Below, piece by piece: positions 8,040 through 17,782 of a stretch of DNA of 64,000 bases. The stretch comes from Candidatus Melainabacteria bacterium. Its GTDB lineage: Bacteria > Cyanobacteriota > Vampirovibrionia > Obscuribacterales > Obscuribacteraceae. The stretch lies in NCBI GenBank assembly GCA_016212515.1, contig JACRFZ010000096.1, forward strand, positions 62,001-126,000. The letters run 5' to 3'. The position numbers and the translations under genes are program-made. Within the stretch, counting starts at the first letter, position 1, and the number at the start of each line of letters is the position of its first letter. The notes beneath the pieces are model-generated. The model was not told where the DNA came from. It saw only the letters and a program-made list of their open reading frames with translations, and did not search any database.

Positions 8040-9251
8040 TTGCCCCATAGCATTCTCTACCAACCCGTGTACTTTGCCCTGTTGGACCCATCCTGGCAGG
8101 CTGCTTCGTCGCTCTTTCTACCGGCTTTAGCCGCCCTCTTGTTGACGGCGGTGATATTGCCTTTTTATATTGCTCGGCTCAAGCAACTGCAGATCAATCA
8201 GTTTTTGCGGGAGGAAGGCCCCAAGAGTCACGCTCACAAGGCAAAGACTCCTACTATGGGCGGTCTCACCTTCATATTCGCCACCGCCGTCACCTGTCTT
8301 GCCGTCAGTCCCTTTTTGAAGTTCGACCTGTCTGCCATTGTGGTTGTCCTGGTGGGGGTCCTTTGCGGGGTGGTCGGTGTTCTCGATGATTCCGCCAAGG
8401 TTGTAAACAAGGCTAATAAGGGCATTCCCGGGCAACTGCGCCTGGCGGTGGAGACCCTATTGGGGGCGGGGCTGGCTCTCTTTCTGCTCTATCTGGGCAA
8501 AGGGGCCCTGGTCTTACCCCAGGCCCTGGCTAGCCTGTTGCCTGGAGCAGGGGTTGGGTCCGGCTCCACGCCCTTTGCCTTCGTGACACTGCCGGTGGTG
8601 ATTTTTGTGGCTCTCTGTGCTTTTCTGGCGGCAGCTACCACCAATGCCGTCAATCTGCACGATGGTATGGACGGTCTGGCTGCCGGCACATCCTGTCAGG
8701 TTTTTGCCACTCTGGCCGTCTTGCTTTATGAAACCGGTCAGCCTGCTTATGCCACTATATCCGCCACCGCCGCCGGCGCCCTCCTGGGCTTCCTCATCTA
8801 TAACAAGAACCCGGCCCGGATATTCATGGGTGATACAGGCAGCCTCTTTATCGGCGGCTTGATGGCCTGCCTGGTTATGGCCGGAGGCTTGACGCTCTGG
8901 TTCATTCCCCTTTCCTTGATTTATATTCTTGAGGCTCTTTCGGTCATGGCCCAGGTAATTTATTTCAAGCTCACCAAAGAATATAAGCCCGCTGCCGGGG
9001 AGAAAGCTCTCACCGGACTGTCGCTCATCAAACTCAAGTTAACCAAGCGCCTGCCGGGGGAAGGTAAACGCTTATTTCGTATGGCGCCGCTGCATCATCA
9101 TTACGAAGCCGTTTTCAGCGAGAAAGGTTTTGTGGAATGGCAGGTGGTCGCCGCTTTCTGGATGGTACAGTTCTTCCTCTGCCTGGGGGTTCTGGCCGCC
9201 TTTGAAGGGTTGCGAAGCGGACTTCCCTGCGGCTTATTCAGGGCCATGTGA
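8040..9251 (+). CDS. mraY: Phospho-N-acetylmuramoyl-pentapeptide transferase (MraY)
   Basis: Integral membrane enzyme that transfers phospho-MurNAc-pentapeptide from UDP to undecaprenyl phosphate, making lipid I. Ten or so hydrophobic segments are evident. KAKTPTMGG (about 68-76), NAVNLHDGMDGLAAG (about 202-216, catalytic Asp pair), FMGDTGSL (about 262-269) and PLHHHYE (about 353-359) are the family signatures. The frame opens with a TTG at 8040; no other ATG occurs before the first membrane helix, but GTG at 8067 or TTG at 8082 are possible starts. At 403 residues it is somewhat longer than the usual 320-370. It stands outside a dcw cluster here. Confidence 0.95.
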   Translation: MPHSILYQPVYFALLDPSWQAASSLFLPALAALLLTAVILPFYIARLKQLQINQFLREEGPKSHAHKAKTPTMGGLTFIFATAVTCLAVSPFLKFDLSAIVVVLVGVLCGVVGVLDDSAKVVNKANKGIPGQLRLAVETLLGAGLALFLLYLGKGALVLPQALASLLPGAGVGSGSTPFAFVTLPVVIFVALCAFLAAATTNAVNLHDGMDGLAAGTSCQVFATLAVLLYETGQPAYATISATAAGALLGFLIYNKNPARIFMGDTGSLFIGGLMACLVMAGGLTLWFIPLSLIYILEALSVMAQVIYFKLTKEYKPAAGEKALTGLSLIKLKLTKRLPGEGKRLFRMAPLHHHYEAVFSEKGFVEWQVVAAFWMVQFFLCLGVLAAFEGLRSGLPCGLFRAM

Positions 9252-9341
9252 AGGTGCCTGAGAAAATGAACTTCCTATAAAAGAGCCATAGGTTAAAATC
9301 TAGGCAGTCCCAAGTTCTTAAATGACTGAGATATTCAGCTA

Positions 9342-11198
9342 ATGCAGACCCCTTTTGCCCAAGTAGTATCAGATCTGGTCTCCCAGGGCAGATGGGATGA
9401 GGCGTACTCAGGTTTGGTCCAGTACACCCAGCAGAACCCGGGCATGGATGCCCGCGATCCGGCTATGCAGTTTCAACTGGGGGTTCTGGCCTTCAATTCC
9501 GGTAAAGTAGCGGAAGCTGAGCGGCACCTCAAAACCTCTCTTTCCATCGACTCCGATAATCCCGATTCCCACTACCAGCTCGGTCTCGTCCTGCTCAAGG
9601 ATGGGCGCCCCGAAGACGCCATGCCGGAGTTTCGAGAAGCCTGCGAGCGGCGTGCCAATTTTGCCGTGGGGCATTTGCACTGGGGTATTGCCCTCGGTGC
9701 CATGGGCAATACGCGGGGGGCGCTGGCTCAGTTCAACCAGGCTCTCAAGATAGATGCCAACCTGACTGCTGCTTATATAGAGGGTGGGTTGGTTTGTTTT
9801 CAACTGGGTCAGTTTATGGAAGCGGCTCAGTACTTCCAGGCTGCCGTCAACCTGGAGCCGGAACTGCCTGAGCCCCTGGTTTCCCTTGGTATTGCCCTTT
9901 CACAGCTTGGTAATGAAGTGGATGCGGGTAAATGCTTCATGCGGGCCTGGCAACTGGATGGGCGCAATGTAGCGGTTTTGCGCCACGCCGCCTCGGCTAT
10001 GGCCTATCAGGGGCAAATAGATGAAGCGGTGAAACTCTTCCAGGAGGCCGTCAATCTGGGGCACCGGGGCTTGAATGCCCGCGAACGGGCTCTCATTTAT
10101 AACGACTGGGGCGTGGCTCTCTTTCGGGTGGGCATGGCGGAAGAAGCCGGTCAAAAGCTTATGGAAGCTGCCGACATGGATCCTACTTCCGTAGAACCCT
10201 GTATGAATTTGGGGTTGGTCAGTGTGCAACTCGGTGAGTTTGAGCGCGCCGCCGATGCCTTTGAGAAAACCCTGGCGCTGGAGCCTGATTCTCGCGATTT
10301 AAGAGTCTATCTGGCTGTTACCTTGATTCTCTTGAATCAGTGCGAGCTGGCCATCGAGCGCATGGACGAAAAGGCCCCTGATAATCCCGGTCAGTACGAG
10401 TTCTGGCTGGGTCATGCTCATCTGGGCGCCGGCAACTACGAGCAGGCGGCTCGTTATTTCGCTCAGGTATTGCAGGATACGCCGGCTAACTATCAGGCGG
10501 TTGACGGTCTGGGTTGCGCCTTGATGCTTTCCGGCAACTATGAAGATGCCATCGAGCGTTTTAAAACGGCAATCAGCCTCAGGCAGGACTACGCCCTCGG
10601 TCATCTTCATCTTTCCCGCGCCCTTGATCAAATGGGCGATCAAGCCGCAGCTCAGGCCCATTTGAAGGAAGCTATTCTCTACGATCCGGAATGTCTGACG
10701 CCGCAAAAAGAAGCCCTGGATAAACTGCTGAAAGCGGCTCAGTATGAGCTTGTTCAATCTCAGTCTATGAAAATTCTAGCGGTTTCGCCCCGGGACAGCG
10801 ATGTGCGAGTGGCTCTGGCCAGGGCCTACAAAGAGCAGAACCGTCTTGACGAGGCCCTGGAGGCTATCGAGTCGGTCTTGATGGAAGACCCCAGTAATGC
10901 CGCCGCCCGCGTCGTGGCCGGGCAGATTTTCTTGTCCCAGGGGCGTTTTGTGGAAGCCGACGAAAACTTTCGTATTGCTTCTGAAACCACGGACGGCGAC
11001 CATGCCCTCTTCTATGCCTGGGGCAAGACTCTCTCCTTGCTGGGGCTGGTGGAGCTGGCCCTGGAAAAATATGAGAAAGCCTGCGAACTGGACCCTTATG
11101 ATGCCGATGTCTACGATGCCTGGGGCACGGCGCTCAAGACCCTGGGTCGCTTTACCGAAGCCGCTGAAGTATACAAGCGCGCCTCCGAGTACATTTAG
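9342..11198 (+). CDS. Large TPR protein
   Basis: 618 residues made almost wholly of tetratricopeptide repeats (about 16), for example units around 44-76, 78-110, 112-144 and 146-178 with the W/L-G-Y/A-P signature. No signal peptide and no membrane segment, so a cytoplasmic scaffold is expected. It ends 3 bases before the histidine kinase gene and most likely belongs to the same operon (TPR, kinase, HD-GYP regulator), which suggests a role in assembling or tuning that pathway (inference). The start ATG lacks a strong ribosome site. Confidence 0.85.
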   Translation: MQTPFAQVVSDLVSQGRWDEAYSGLVQYTQQNPGMDARDPAMQFQLGVLAFNSGKVAEAERHLKTSLSIDSDNPDSHYQLGLVLLKDGRPEDAMPEFREACERRANFAVGHLHWGIALGAMGNTRGALAQFNQALKIDANLTAAYIEGGLVCFQLGQFMEAAQYFQAAVNLEPELPEPLVSLGIALSQLGNEVDAGKCFMRAWQLDGRNVAVLRHAASAMAYQGQIDEAVKLFQEAVNLGHRGLNARERALIYNDWGVALFRVGMAEEAGQKLMEAADMDPTSVEPCMNLGLVSVQLGEFERAADAFEKTLALEPDSRDLRVYLAVTLILLNQCELAIERMDEKAPDNPGQYEFWLGHAHLGAGNYEQAARYFAQVLQDTPANYQAVDGLGCALMLSGNYEDAIERFKTAISLRQDYALGHLHLSRALDQMGDQAAAQAHLKEAILYDPECLTPQKEALDKLLKAAQYELVQSQSMKILAVSPRDSDVRVALARAYKEQNRLDEALEAIESVLMEDPSNAAARVVAGQIFLSQGRFVEADENFRIASETTDGDHALFYAWGKTLSLLGLVELALEKYEKACELDPYDADVYDAWGTALKTLGRFTEAAEVYKRASEYI

Positions 11199-11201
11199 TC
11201 T

Positions 11202-13445
11202 ATGACTAAGAGCATAGCCCGTCAGCCGAGCTACAGTAAGGGAAAGAGCCGGGAATTCACTTCCGAGCTATATCTGAAGAGCGAGCAGTTGTTGCGCTTC
11301 CGCATTGCCTTTTCCCTGGTTAGCCTCTGTCTTTGCGTCGGTCTCTATAGTTTCGCCGGCGGTGAATTCGATTTCTACCGCGCCACTGGTATCATATGTG
11401 GTGTTAGTATCTATTCCTTTGTCGGCTTGGCTTTCGTGGTGAAGAATCTCAAGGCCAGCAGCCGTAAACTGCAGGCCTTTAACGCCGTTCTTCTCTTTCT
11501 CGACGTTATTGCCCTCACCGGCCTGGTGCACTTCACCCATGGGCTGGAGTCTGATCTCTATGTTCTCTATCTTTTGCCGATCATGCTCTCCAGCTATACT
11601 TTCGGCCGCCTGGGCATCTATCTGGTTTCTACACTGGTCACCCTTTCCTATATCGGTCTTTTGATGCTGGAAAGTTCTCCTCTTTTACCCTATCTCTTTC
11701 ATAACACTACCATCGGTAGCGGTCTGACAACGGGCGATAGCGGTGCCACAAGCGGTCTGGCTTCCGCCTTTGCGCTCAAACTCTGGCGCCGCATCTTTGC
11801 CCGGGCCTTCTTCTTTGCTTCCGTTGCTTTTCTCTGGGCTCGTTTCTGTGATTATTTGAGCCGGGTATCGAGACGAAGCAATGAGCGCCTGCTTGAACAA
11901 TTGGAAGCCAACGAGAAGCTTGTTATCGAATCGGAAGAGCGGGCCAAGCGAGAACGTCTGATCAATTCCATCAATAAGGGTGTGCGTAGCACTCTGGAAC
12001 TCGATTCCATATTAGAAGCAGCCGTGGAGCAACTTTCGCAGGCGGTTCCGGCCCATCTTGTGGCCATCCTCTGCCCTCCCACCCTTGATGTGAAGGATGA
12101 CGACGGTGGTCGTCGCATGAAAGATCCTCTCTATGTGCAGGCCGCTGCTCCAGCCGCTGATTCCGCCGGTGTCGGCTCTGGTAAAGGCATAGCACCGGTT
12201 TTGCAGAATTTCTTTTTGCGGCGGCGCAGTTCCTATGTGAAGGATCCTGATACCGGCGCCAAGATCAAAACTTTTATCTATCAATCACCGGCCAGTGATC
12301 AGTTCTTTGCGGAGGTGCAGAAGGAACTGCTTGAAAGTGGCTACAAGACCCTCGTTTTGCAGCCGATGATGTACGGCGAAGTCTCCAAAGGTATTGTGAT
12401 TCTGGCTGATTGCCGGGCCGATCGTAATTTCTCCGAATCGGAGCTGGTGCTTACCAAGGTGGTGGCCGGGCAGGTGGCTGTAGCCATCGAGCATGCCAAT
12501 CTGGTCGGTGAGCTTTCGTTCAAGAACCGAGATCTGGTGGGCAAGAATCTCAACCTGGATGCCAAGAACCTGGAGCTCAAGACCATGCAGTCTCAGCTCA
12601 TTCACCACGAAAAAATGGCATCGCTGGGTCGCCTGGTGGCCGGTATCGCCCATGAGCTTAATAATCCTATTAACTTCGTGCACGGCAACCTGCCCTATTT
12701 GAAGCAATATGTTGACGAGTTGAAGCGGCTTGTGGAGGCCGCCGGCGAGATCCCGGAAGAACACCGAAAGCCCCTGGAGGAGCTCAAGCGCAAGCTCAAG
12801 TACGACTTCCTGGTCAGTGACCTGGACAATATAATTGCCGACTTGAATGAGGGTTCCGAGCGCATTCGCCATATTATTCGCAATCTGCGCAGCTTCTCCC
12901 GCCTGGATGAAGCGGAGCTAAAAGAGGCGTCCATCGCCGAGGGGATTGAGTCGACCCTCAAGATCCTCTCCCAGTACTACGGTAAAGACAAGATTCCTGT
13001 CAATTTCCAGGCGGGTTTTGCTGAATTGCCGCAGGTACTCTGCTATCCCGGTCAGCTCAATCAGGTCTGGATGAACCTGCTCTCCAACGCGGCCCAGGCT
13101 ATGCAGGGGGTGGAGGGCGCCAGCCTGGATATCGAGGCCCGGCTGGAGGGGGAAAGCGTGCTTGTGCAAATAACCGACCACGGGCCTGGTATAAAGCCCG
13201 AGGTTCAGAGTAAAATCTTTGATCCCTTCTTCACTACCAAACCGGTTGGTCAGGGAACAGGTCTCGGTCTGTCCATTTGTCATTCGATTATCGAAAGGCA
13301 TGGCGGACAAATCTGGTTTACCAGCGAGATCTCAAAGGGCACTACCTTTTATGTGAGGGTGCCCCTGACTGCCAGAAGGCAGGCTGGCGGAGACGGGTAT
13401 TCGGCTGCTTCCGTGACTGCCGATTACTTGAGCGATCCAGATTAG
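11202..13445 (+). CDS. Membrane-bound GAF-domain sensor histidine kinase
   Basis: 747 residues. Five or six hydrophobic helices lie between about 30 and 220 (a 7TM/MASE-like sensor region). A coiled coil (about 222-250) leads to a GAF domain (about 255-435). A second coiled coil and the dimerisation/phosphoacceptor segment follow: MASLGRLVAGIAHELNNPIN, with His484 the phosphorylated residue. The ATPase domain shows QVWMNLLSNAAQAMQG (N box), ITDHGPGIKPE (G1), DPFFTTKPVGQGTGLGLSI (F and G2 boxes). The kinase class resembles ATPase-containing hybrid-free kinases of the HisKA_3-independent NtrB-like group. The partner is very probably the response regulator gene starting 45 bases downstream. Confidence 0.93.
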   Translation: MTKSIARQPSYSKGKSREFTSELYLKSEQLLRFRIAFSLVSLCLCVGLYSFAGGEFDFYRATGIICGVSIYSFVGLAFVVKNLKASSRKLQAFNAVLLFLDVIALTGLVHFTHGLESDLYVLYLLPIMLSSYTFGRLGIYLVSTLVTLSYIGLLMLESSPLLPYLFHNTTIGSGLTTGDSGATSGLASAFALKLWRRIFARAFFFASVAFLWARFCDYLSRVSRRSNERLLEQLEANEKLVIESEERAKRERLINSINKGVRSTLELDSILEAAVEQLSQAVPAHLVAILCPPTLDVKDDDGGRRMKDPLYVQAAAPAADSAGVGSGKGIAPVLQNFFLRRRSSYVKDPDTGAKIKTFIYQSPASDQFFAEVQKELLESGYKTLVLQPMMYGEVSKGIVILADCRADRNFSESELVLTKVVAGQVAVAIEHANLVGELSFKNRDLVGKNLNLDAKNLELKTMQSQLIHHEKMASLGRLVAGIAHELNNPINFVHGNLPYLKQYVDELKRLVEAAGEIPEEHRKPLEELKRKLKYDFLVSDLDNIIADLNEGSERIRHIIRNLRSFSRLDEAELKEASIAEGIESTLKILSQYYGKDKIPVNFQAGFAELPQVLCYPGQLNQVWMNLLSNAAQAMQGVEGASLDIEARLEGESVLVQITDHGPGIKPEVQSKIFDPFFTTKPVGQGTGLGLSICHSIIERHGGQIWFTSEISKGTTFYVRVPLTARRQAGGDGYSAASVTADYLSDPD

Positions 13446-13490
13446 AGAAACCCGTCCGGCACGAGGGTTCAAAAGAGGTATTTGCTAGAA

Positions 13491-14621
13491 ATGCGCCGTC
13501 ACAAAATCCTCGTAGTCGATGATGAAGTCCAGAATCTCAGGCTTTTGAGACGTGTGCTTTCGGAAGACCACGATATTTTTGAGGCGGCCAGCGGCCAGGA
13601 AGGCGTCAATCTGCTGGAAAAGGAAGAAATTTCCTTGATCATCACCGATCAGCGCATGCCATCCATGACCGGAGTACAGCTCCTGGAGCAGTCTTTGAAG
13701 ATTCGCCCGGATGCCATCAAGATTTTATTGACCGGCTACACCGACGTACAGGCGCTGATTGACGCCATCAATGCCGGTCATGTCTACAAATATATTCCCA
13801 AGCCCTGGGACGCTGATGAGCTTAAACTGACAGTACGTCGGGCTCTTGAAGCTTTTGAATTGAAAGAGCGCAATGATAATCTGGTCATTGAGCTCTCGGG
13901 CGCCCTCACCGAGCTGGAGAATCTTTCCGTGGGCACAATCAGGGCCCTGGCCGATGCTCTTGATGCCAAGTGTGATTACACAGCCGGGCACAGTCTGAGA
14001 GTAAGCCGCATTGCCGTTTTGATCGGCCGCCAGATGGGCTTGCCCGAGGACACCCTGCGAGACATAGAGCTGGGAGGAATCTTGCATGATATCGGCAAGA
14101 TTGGCGTACCCGAGTCTATTCTCTGGAAGCCCGACAAATTGACGGCGGAAGAGCGCTCAATAATGTCGCGCCATCCGGTCAAGTCCGCTGAAATTATCGG
14201 TGATTTAAAAGGGCTCGTGCGAGCGCGGGAATATGTCAAGCACCACCATGAGTTCTTCGACGGCTCCGGCTACCCGGACGGTTTAGAGGGCGAGAACATT
14301 CCGATTGGAGCGCGCATCATTCTGGTCTCGGATGCTTATGACGCTATGACCACCGATCGCCCCTATCGCAAGGCTATCGGACATGTGCGTGCTATCGAGG
14401 AACTACGCAAGTTGGCCGGCACCCAGTTTGACCCGGTGGTGGTAACAAACCTTTTGTCTCTCACCGAGGACGGTGGCAAGGAGATGGATAAGATAATCGC
14501 CGAGCAATTCGATGAGAGCTTTATCGGTCTTACCCTTGCCTCAGTAGATCCAGCGAAGACTGGACGACAGTATCGGGAAGAAGCCGAACGCCGAGCCCGT
14601 CTAGCAGGCTCCGAGTCGTAG
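13491..14621 (+). CDS. Response regulator with canonical HD-GYP c-di-GMP phosphodiesterase output
   Basis: 376 residues. Residues 1-120 are a receiver domain: ILVVDDEVQNLRLLRRVL with the acidic pair, the phospho-Asp in LIITDQRMPS, the Thr/Ser in LLTGYTD and the Lys in YIPKPWD. A linker helix leads to an HD-GYP domain: HSLRVSRIA, LHDIGKIGVPE (metal-binding HD) and HHEFFDGSGYPDG (second metal cluster and GYP) are all intact, so c-di-GMP hydrolysis is expected. An in-frame TTG at 13482 is an alternative start; AGAGG is 3 bases from TTG and 12 from ATG, so neither is ideal. Its last 92 bases overlap the convergent GT9 gene. Confidence 0.92.
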   Translation: MRRHKILVVDDEVQNLRLLRRVLSEDHDIFEAASGQEGVNLLEKEEISLIITDQRMPSMTGVQLLEQSLKIRPDAIKILLTGYTDVQALIDAINAGHVYKYIPKPWDADELKLTVRRALEAFELKERNDNLVIELSGALTELENLSVGTIRALADALDAKCDYTAGHSLRVSRIAVLIGRQMGLPEDTLRDIELGGILHDIGKIGVPESILWKPDKLTAEERSIMSRHPVKSAEIIGDLKGLVRAREYVKHHHEFFDGSGYPDGLEGENIPIGARIILVSDAYDAMTTDRPYRKAIGHVRAIEELRKLAGTQFDPVVVTNLLSLTEDGGKEMDKIIAEQFDESFIGLTLASVDPAKTGRQYREEAERRARLAGSES

Positions 14622-15699
14622 CGGCATTATCACTAAGAGCGCAGAAGTTCTTCTGTCTGGGTATGAGCTTGGCCGGATCTGTGGGGCCAAAGAGCGCTAC
14701 AACCTTTTTGTCTAAGCCTACTGCCACATGCATGGGGGCTGAATCTACACAGATGAAGAGATCGGTGATTTCGATGAGAGCGGCAAGGTCAGCCAGGCTG
14801 CGTGTTTTGCCGTAAAAATTGATCAATTTGTCGGCCTCGCTACCGAGCGCCTGCATCAAATCTTTCATTACCTCTTCGTCATCGGGACCGCCGGCAAGAA
14901 TTATTTCTATGGGCTTACTGAGGCTTTTCTGTGCCAGAAGCGAGCGGATTAGTGTCAGCCAGTTTTGGCTGTCCCAGGTTTTGATGATGCCTTTCTGGAC
15001 CGCCAGTCTGGATGTGCCGGGGTGGATGAGAATTCTCTGTACGGGCTCGTCTTGTTCATCCTCCGCCGGTCTTGAAGCACCGCCTGTGGGGGCAAGGCTG
15101 AGCCTTTTCTTGAGTAGCCGTTCTTCTGTGCTCAGGGCCTCTTGCATGCGCGCGGCAGCGGCTCGATCGATGGTCACGCGAGGAATTTGCAGCATTCCGT
15201 CTCCATCGCTTGTGCGAACGGTATGACCTTTATGGTGTTCGTCTAGATAGGCTCTCAGACCTCTGCTTAGATCGTGGTACATATTGCCGGCGTATTGTTC
15301 TTTATTCAGCTTGACCGGATGGGTGAGCAAGCATTTAACGGGTGAGCCGGCGTCATATCCGATTCTTACGGGAATACCGGAGGCGAATAGCAGCATCGCC
15401 ACCATCGGTGAAGAGCCTGAGGAAATGACCAGATCGTATTTGCCCTGTCTGGTTAGTGAAAGCAGCTTCAGGTAGTCGGAGGGTAGGAGCGGGCGTTTCT
15501 TTATATCGAAGGGCAGCACCTCGTCAACAAGATCCGTCACTTCCTTCACGGATTTGGAGCGGGGTTCCAGGAGCAGGGAAATGCGGCTGTCCGGAAGCAG
15601 TTTCTTAACTTCCAGCAAGGTAGGCAGAAACAAAATTTCATCCCCGATGCCGCCGAAATTTATTGTCAGGATTTTCTTGGGGAGAGGCTGTAGGCTCAT
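14530..15699 (-). CDS. Glycosyltransferase family 9 (second copy, divergent)
   Basis: 389 residues from the ATG at 15699. KKILTINFGGIGDEILFLPT at the N-terminus is the GT9 opening with the catalytic-region Asp, although it ends in DEILFLP where heptosyltransferases have D-(V/M)-(I/V)-x-x-x-P. The C-terminal domain shows ILIHPGTSRL and CVDSAPMHVAVGLDKKVVALFGPTDP, the nucleotide-sugar site. The frame continues upstream to 15852 but that stretch overlaps the LCP promoter and does not look like the family. The 3' end overlaps the HD-GYP gene by 92 bp on opposite strands. Likely adds a sugar to LPS or another envelope glycan. Confidence 0.85.
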   Translation of the reverse strand: MSLQPLPKKILTINFGGIGDEILFLPTLLEVKKLLPDSRISLLLEPRSKSVKEVTDLVDEVLPFDIKKRPLLPSDYLKLLSLTRQGKYDLVISSGSSPMVAMLLFASGIPVRIGYDAGSPVKCLLTHPVKLNKEQYAGNMYHDLSRGLRAYLDEHHKGHTVRTSDGDGMLQIPRVTIDRAAAARMQEALSTEERLLKKRLSLAPTGGASRPAEDEQDEPVQRILIHPGTSRLAVQKGIIKTWDSQNWLTLIRSLLAQKSLSKPIEIILAGGPDDEEVMKDLMQALGSEADKLINFYGKTRSLADLAALIEITDLFICVDSAPMHVAVGLDKKVVALFGPTDPAKLIPRQKNFCALSDNAATTRSLLDGLGVRLLPDTVVQSSLDLLRQG

Positions 15700-15782
15700 T
15701 CTGTAAGTCTCGTTTTGTTCAGTCTGTCGAGTGGTTTTGCCTCGATTGGTTAGCCGTCTCATGATTAAACAGCTACAGCACG

Positions 15783-15788
15783 TATAAT
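15783..15788 (+). promoter_or_regulatory. Perfect -10 box (TATAAT) for the LCP gene
   Basis: TATAAT lies 30 bases upstream of the TTG start of the LCP gene, giving a leader of about 23 bases. No good -35 box is visible at 16-18 bp (the region reads ATGATT), so an activator may be needed. Confidence 0.5.
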
Positions 15789-15817
15789 ATCCCAGAGTTT
15801 GGGGACCCGTAGATAGC

Positions 15818-17116
15818 TTGAAACTATCCCATTGGCTTTTTATCTTTATCACTTGCGCCCTTCTAGGAGCGCTCGGCGCCTACCTTTACGTATCGGTGTC
15901 CAAGCCTCAGTTGATGCCGCCGCAGTTGCGCATAGCTACATTGAAGCAGCCCCGTACCATACTTTTGCTTGGTACCGACGTGGTCTATTCCGACTCCGGG
16001 CGCAAACTCAAAGCCGATAAAGATGCTTTCACAGGGCGCTCCGATACTATTTTGGTGGGGCGCCTTGATCCTATTGCTAATACCCTGAGGGTGATTTCTA
16101 TACCGCGCGATACCGTGGTTGATATCCCCGGTAACGGTTCTCAGAAGATCAACGCGGCTAATGCCCTGGGCGGACCGACTCTGGCTGTCAGCACGGTCAG
16201 CCAGTTTCTTGATACACCGATTGACCATTATGTGGTTTTGAACGTGCACGGGCTTGTGGATCTGGTCAATGAACTGGGCGGAATCACCGTTGAAGTTCCC
16301 AAGAAGATGCAATATATGGACTGGACCGCCAAGTTGAAAATTGATCTCGAGCCTGGCGTGCATACCCTTACCGGTAATCAAGCCATGGGCTTTGTGCGTT
16401 TTCGCCATGATGCCTTAGGCGATATCGGCCGGGTTCAGAGGCAGGAGATCTTTCTTCGAGCCGTGCTGGATAAGGCTCTCAAGCCGGAGTCCTGGAGGCA
16501 TATTCCGCGCTTGATGGAAATAGCACAACAATATATTTCTACGGATCTGACTGTGCCTCAGATGATGGAGATGGCCAATTTTGTGCGGGGCGTACCAAAA
16601 TCTAACCAGCTCTTAACGATGATGCCCGGCAGCTTTTCACCCTCCGGTGACTGGGCTGTCAGTGAAAGTGATGTCAGAAGGATGGTATCGCGATTGATGG
16701 GTGCAAATTTTATCGAGACCACCAGGGATGATATCAGAATAGTTATTGGCAACTCCAGTTCTACTGAGGGAATGGGCTTTAAATTGGCTCGTATACTGGG
16801 TTCTAAGGGCTATAAGAATGTCATCGTTCAGAAGCGCATGCTTGAATTATCAGACCCGGTTAAGCGCACGAGAATCATCGCGCAGAAGGCAAATCCGGAA
16901 GATGCGGGTTTAGTAAAAGCCGATCTGGGCAATATAGGAGATGTGGTGAATGCATCTGTTGGAGATATAGAAAGCTCCGTCACGATCATCATCGGTGATG
17001 ACCTCGCCAGTAAAATTCTCTCATCAGAAGCGGCACAGTCATCCCAGGAAGGTAGAGCAGAATCAGCATCAGGAGCCGGATCTGGACAACCTGTAACGGG
17101 AGCTGTTACACACTAA
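15818..17116 (+). CDS. LytR-CpsA-Psr (LCP) family envelope-polymer ligase
   Basis: 432 residues from a TTG start. One N-terminal membrane anchor (LFIFITCALLGALGAYLYV) is followed by an extracytoplasmic LCP domain: LLLGTDVVYSD, RSDTILVGRLDP (arginine and aspartate that grip the polyprenyl phosphate), VISIPRDTVVDIPG, KINAANALGG, GFVRFRHD and DIGRVQRQEIFLRAVL. The family transfers glycopolymers from lipid carriers to peptidoglycan or related acceptors. A C-terminal LytR_C-like domain (about 300-400, IVIGNSSSTEGMGFKLARIL) is present. The last 20 residues are Ser/Gly/Ala-rich. The neighbouring GT9 gene on the other strand fits envelope glycan work. Confidence 0.93.
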   Translation: MKLSHWLFIFITCALLGALGAYLYVSVSKPQLMPPQLRIATLKQPRTILLLGTDVVYSDSGRKLKADKDAFTGRSDTILVGRLDPIANTLRVISIPRDTVVDIPGNGSQKINAANALGGPTLAVSTVSQFLDTPIDHYVVLNVHGLVDLVNELGGITVEVPKKMQYMDWTAKLKIDLEPGVHTLTGNQAMGFVRFRHDALGDIGRVQRQEIFLRAVLDKALKPESWRHIPRLMEIAQQYISTDLTVPQMMEMANFVRGVPKSNQLLTMMPGSFSPSGDWAVSESDVRRMVSRLMGANFIETTRDDIRIVIGNSSSTEGMGFKLARILGSKGYKNVIVQKRMLELSDPVKRTRIIAQKANPEDAGLVKADLGNIGDVVNASVGDIESSVTIIIGDDLASKILSSEAAQSSQEGRAESASGAGSGQPVTGAVTH

Positions 17117-17317
17117 GACAGCAATTGTTCAGACAATATTATTTTTCACTTTGAAACATAGCTCCGCACTTAGTATTTCCTGGTGTACATTTGAGGCAAT
17201 TGCGATTAAACTCCTGGTGAGGCATTCTTATACTTCTCTCAGGTCTCAAATAAACTCTTCTTTTTCTTCTCGGCGTACTTCAAAGGCATCTAAGAGCAAT
17301 CTAGAAAGGCAGGCGGC

Positions 17318-17569
17318 ATGATTCATTATGTATATTCGACACGCGGCGGCTACCTCTACCTGGTAGGCAAATACAACCAACAACCTAAAGTAGAAGGCAA
17401 CACAGAGTTCGTTCTTTCGGTGCCGGAGAAAACCTCCCAGGCCCAAATCGATACCCTCGCTCATCGCAGATTTATGGAGCACTTGAGACGTCCTCGTAAA
17501 GTACAGCACGATCGTCACAAGACTGAACAGAAAGTTACCGTCACTGAGCGCGAACTAGTAACCGTTTAG
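17318..17569 (+). CDS. Small hypothetical protein (83 aa)
   Basis: A short soluble protein starting MIHYVYSTRGGYLYLVGKYN and ending in a basic then acidic tail (Lys/Arg/His-rich 57-70, TVTERELVTV). AAGGCAGG lies shortly before the ATG and a strong terminator follows the stop, so it is a real monocistronic gene. TATACT at 17229-17234 with TTAAAC 17 bp before it may be the promoter. No family recognised. Confidence 0.7.
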   Translation: MIHYVYSTRGGYLYLVGKYNQQPKVEGNTEFVLSVPEKTSQAQIDTLAHRRFMEHLRRPRKVQHDRHKTEQKVTVTERELVTV

Positions 17570-17595
17570 GTTTCGTCCTCATGTAAACCATTGTT

Positions 17596-17629
17596 AAGCC
17601 GCCAGGATTTCCTGGCGGCTTTCGCTTTT
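17596..17629 (+). terminator. Rho-independent terminator of the 83-aa gene
   Basis: AAGCCGCCAGG pairs perfectly with CCTGGCGGCTT around an ATTT loop; TCGCTTTT follows. Confidence 0.85.
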
Positions 17630-17782
17630 CCCGGGTCGTTATTGTTGTTCACAATCTGGGCAAGTCAAAGGCAGGGCTCGGGAGAATCTCTAGTTTTTCC
17701 AGACAATTCCCCTGGTTTTTACTCTGTAAGTTCTCTTCAAACCGGTTAATATGAGTTTGGTCACATTTAGAGGGGCAGTGCT

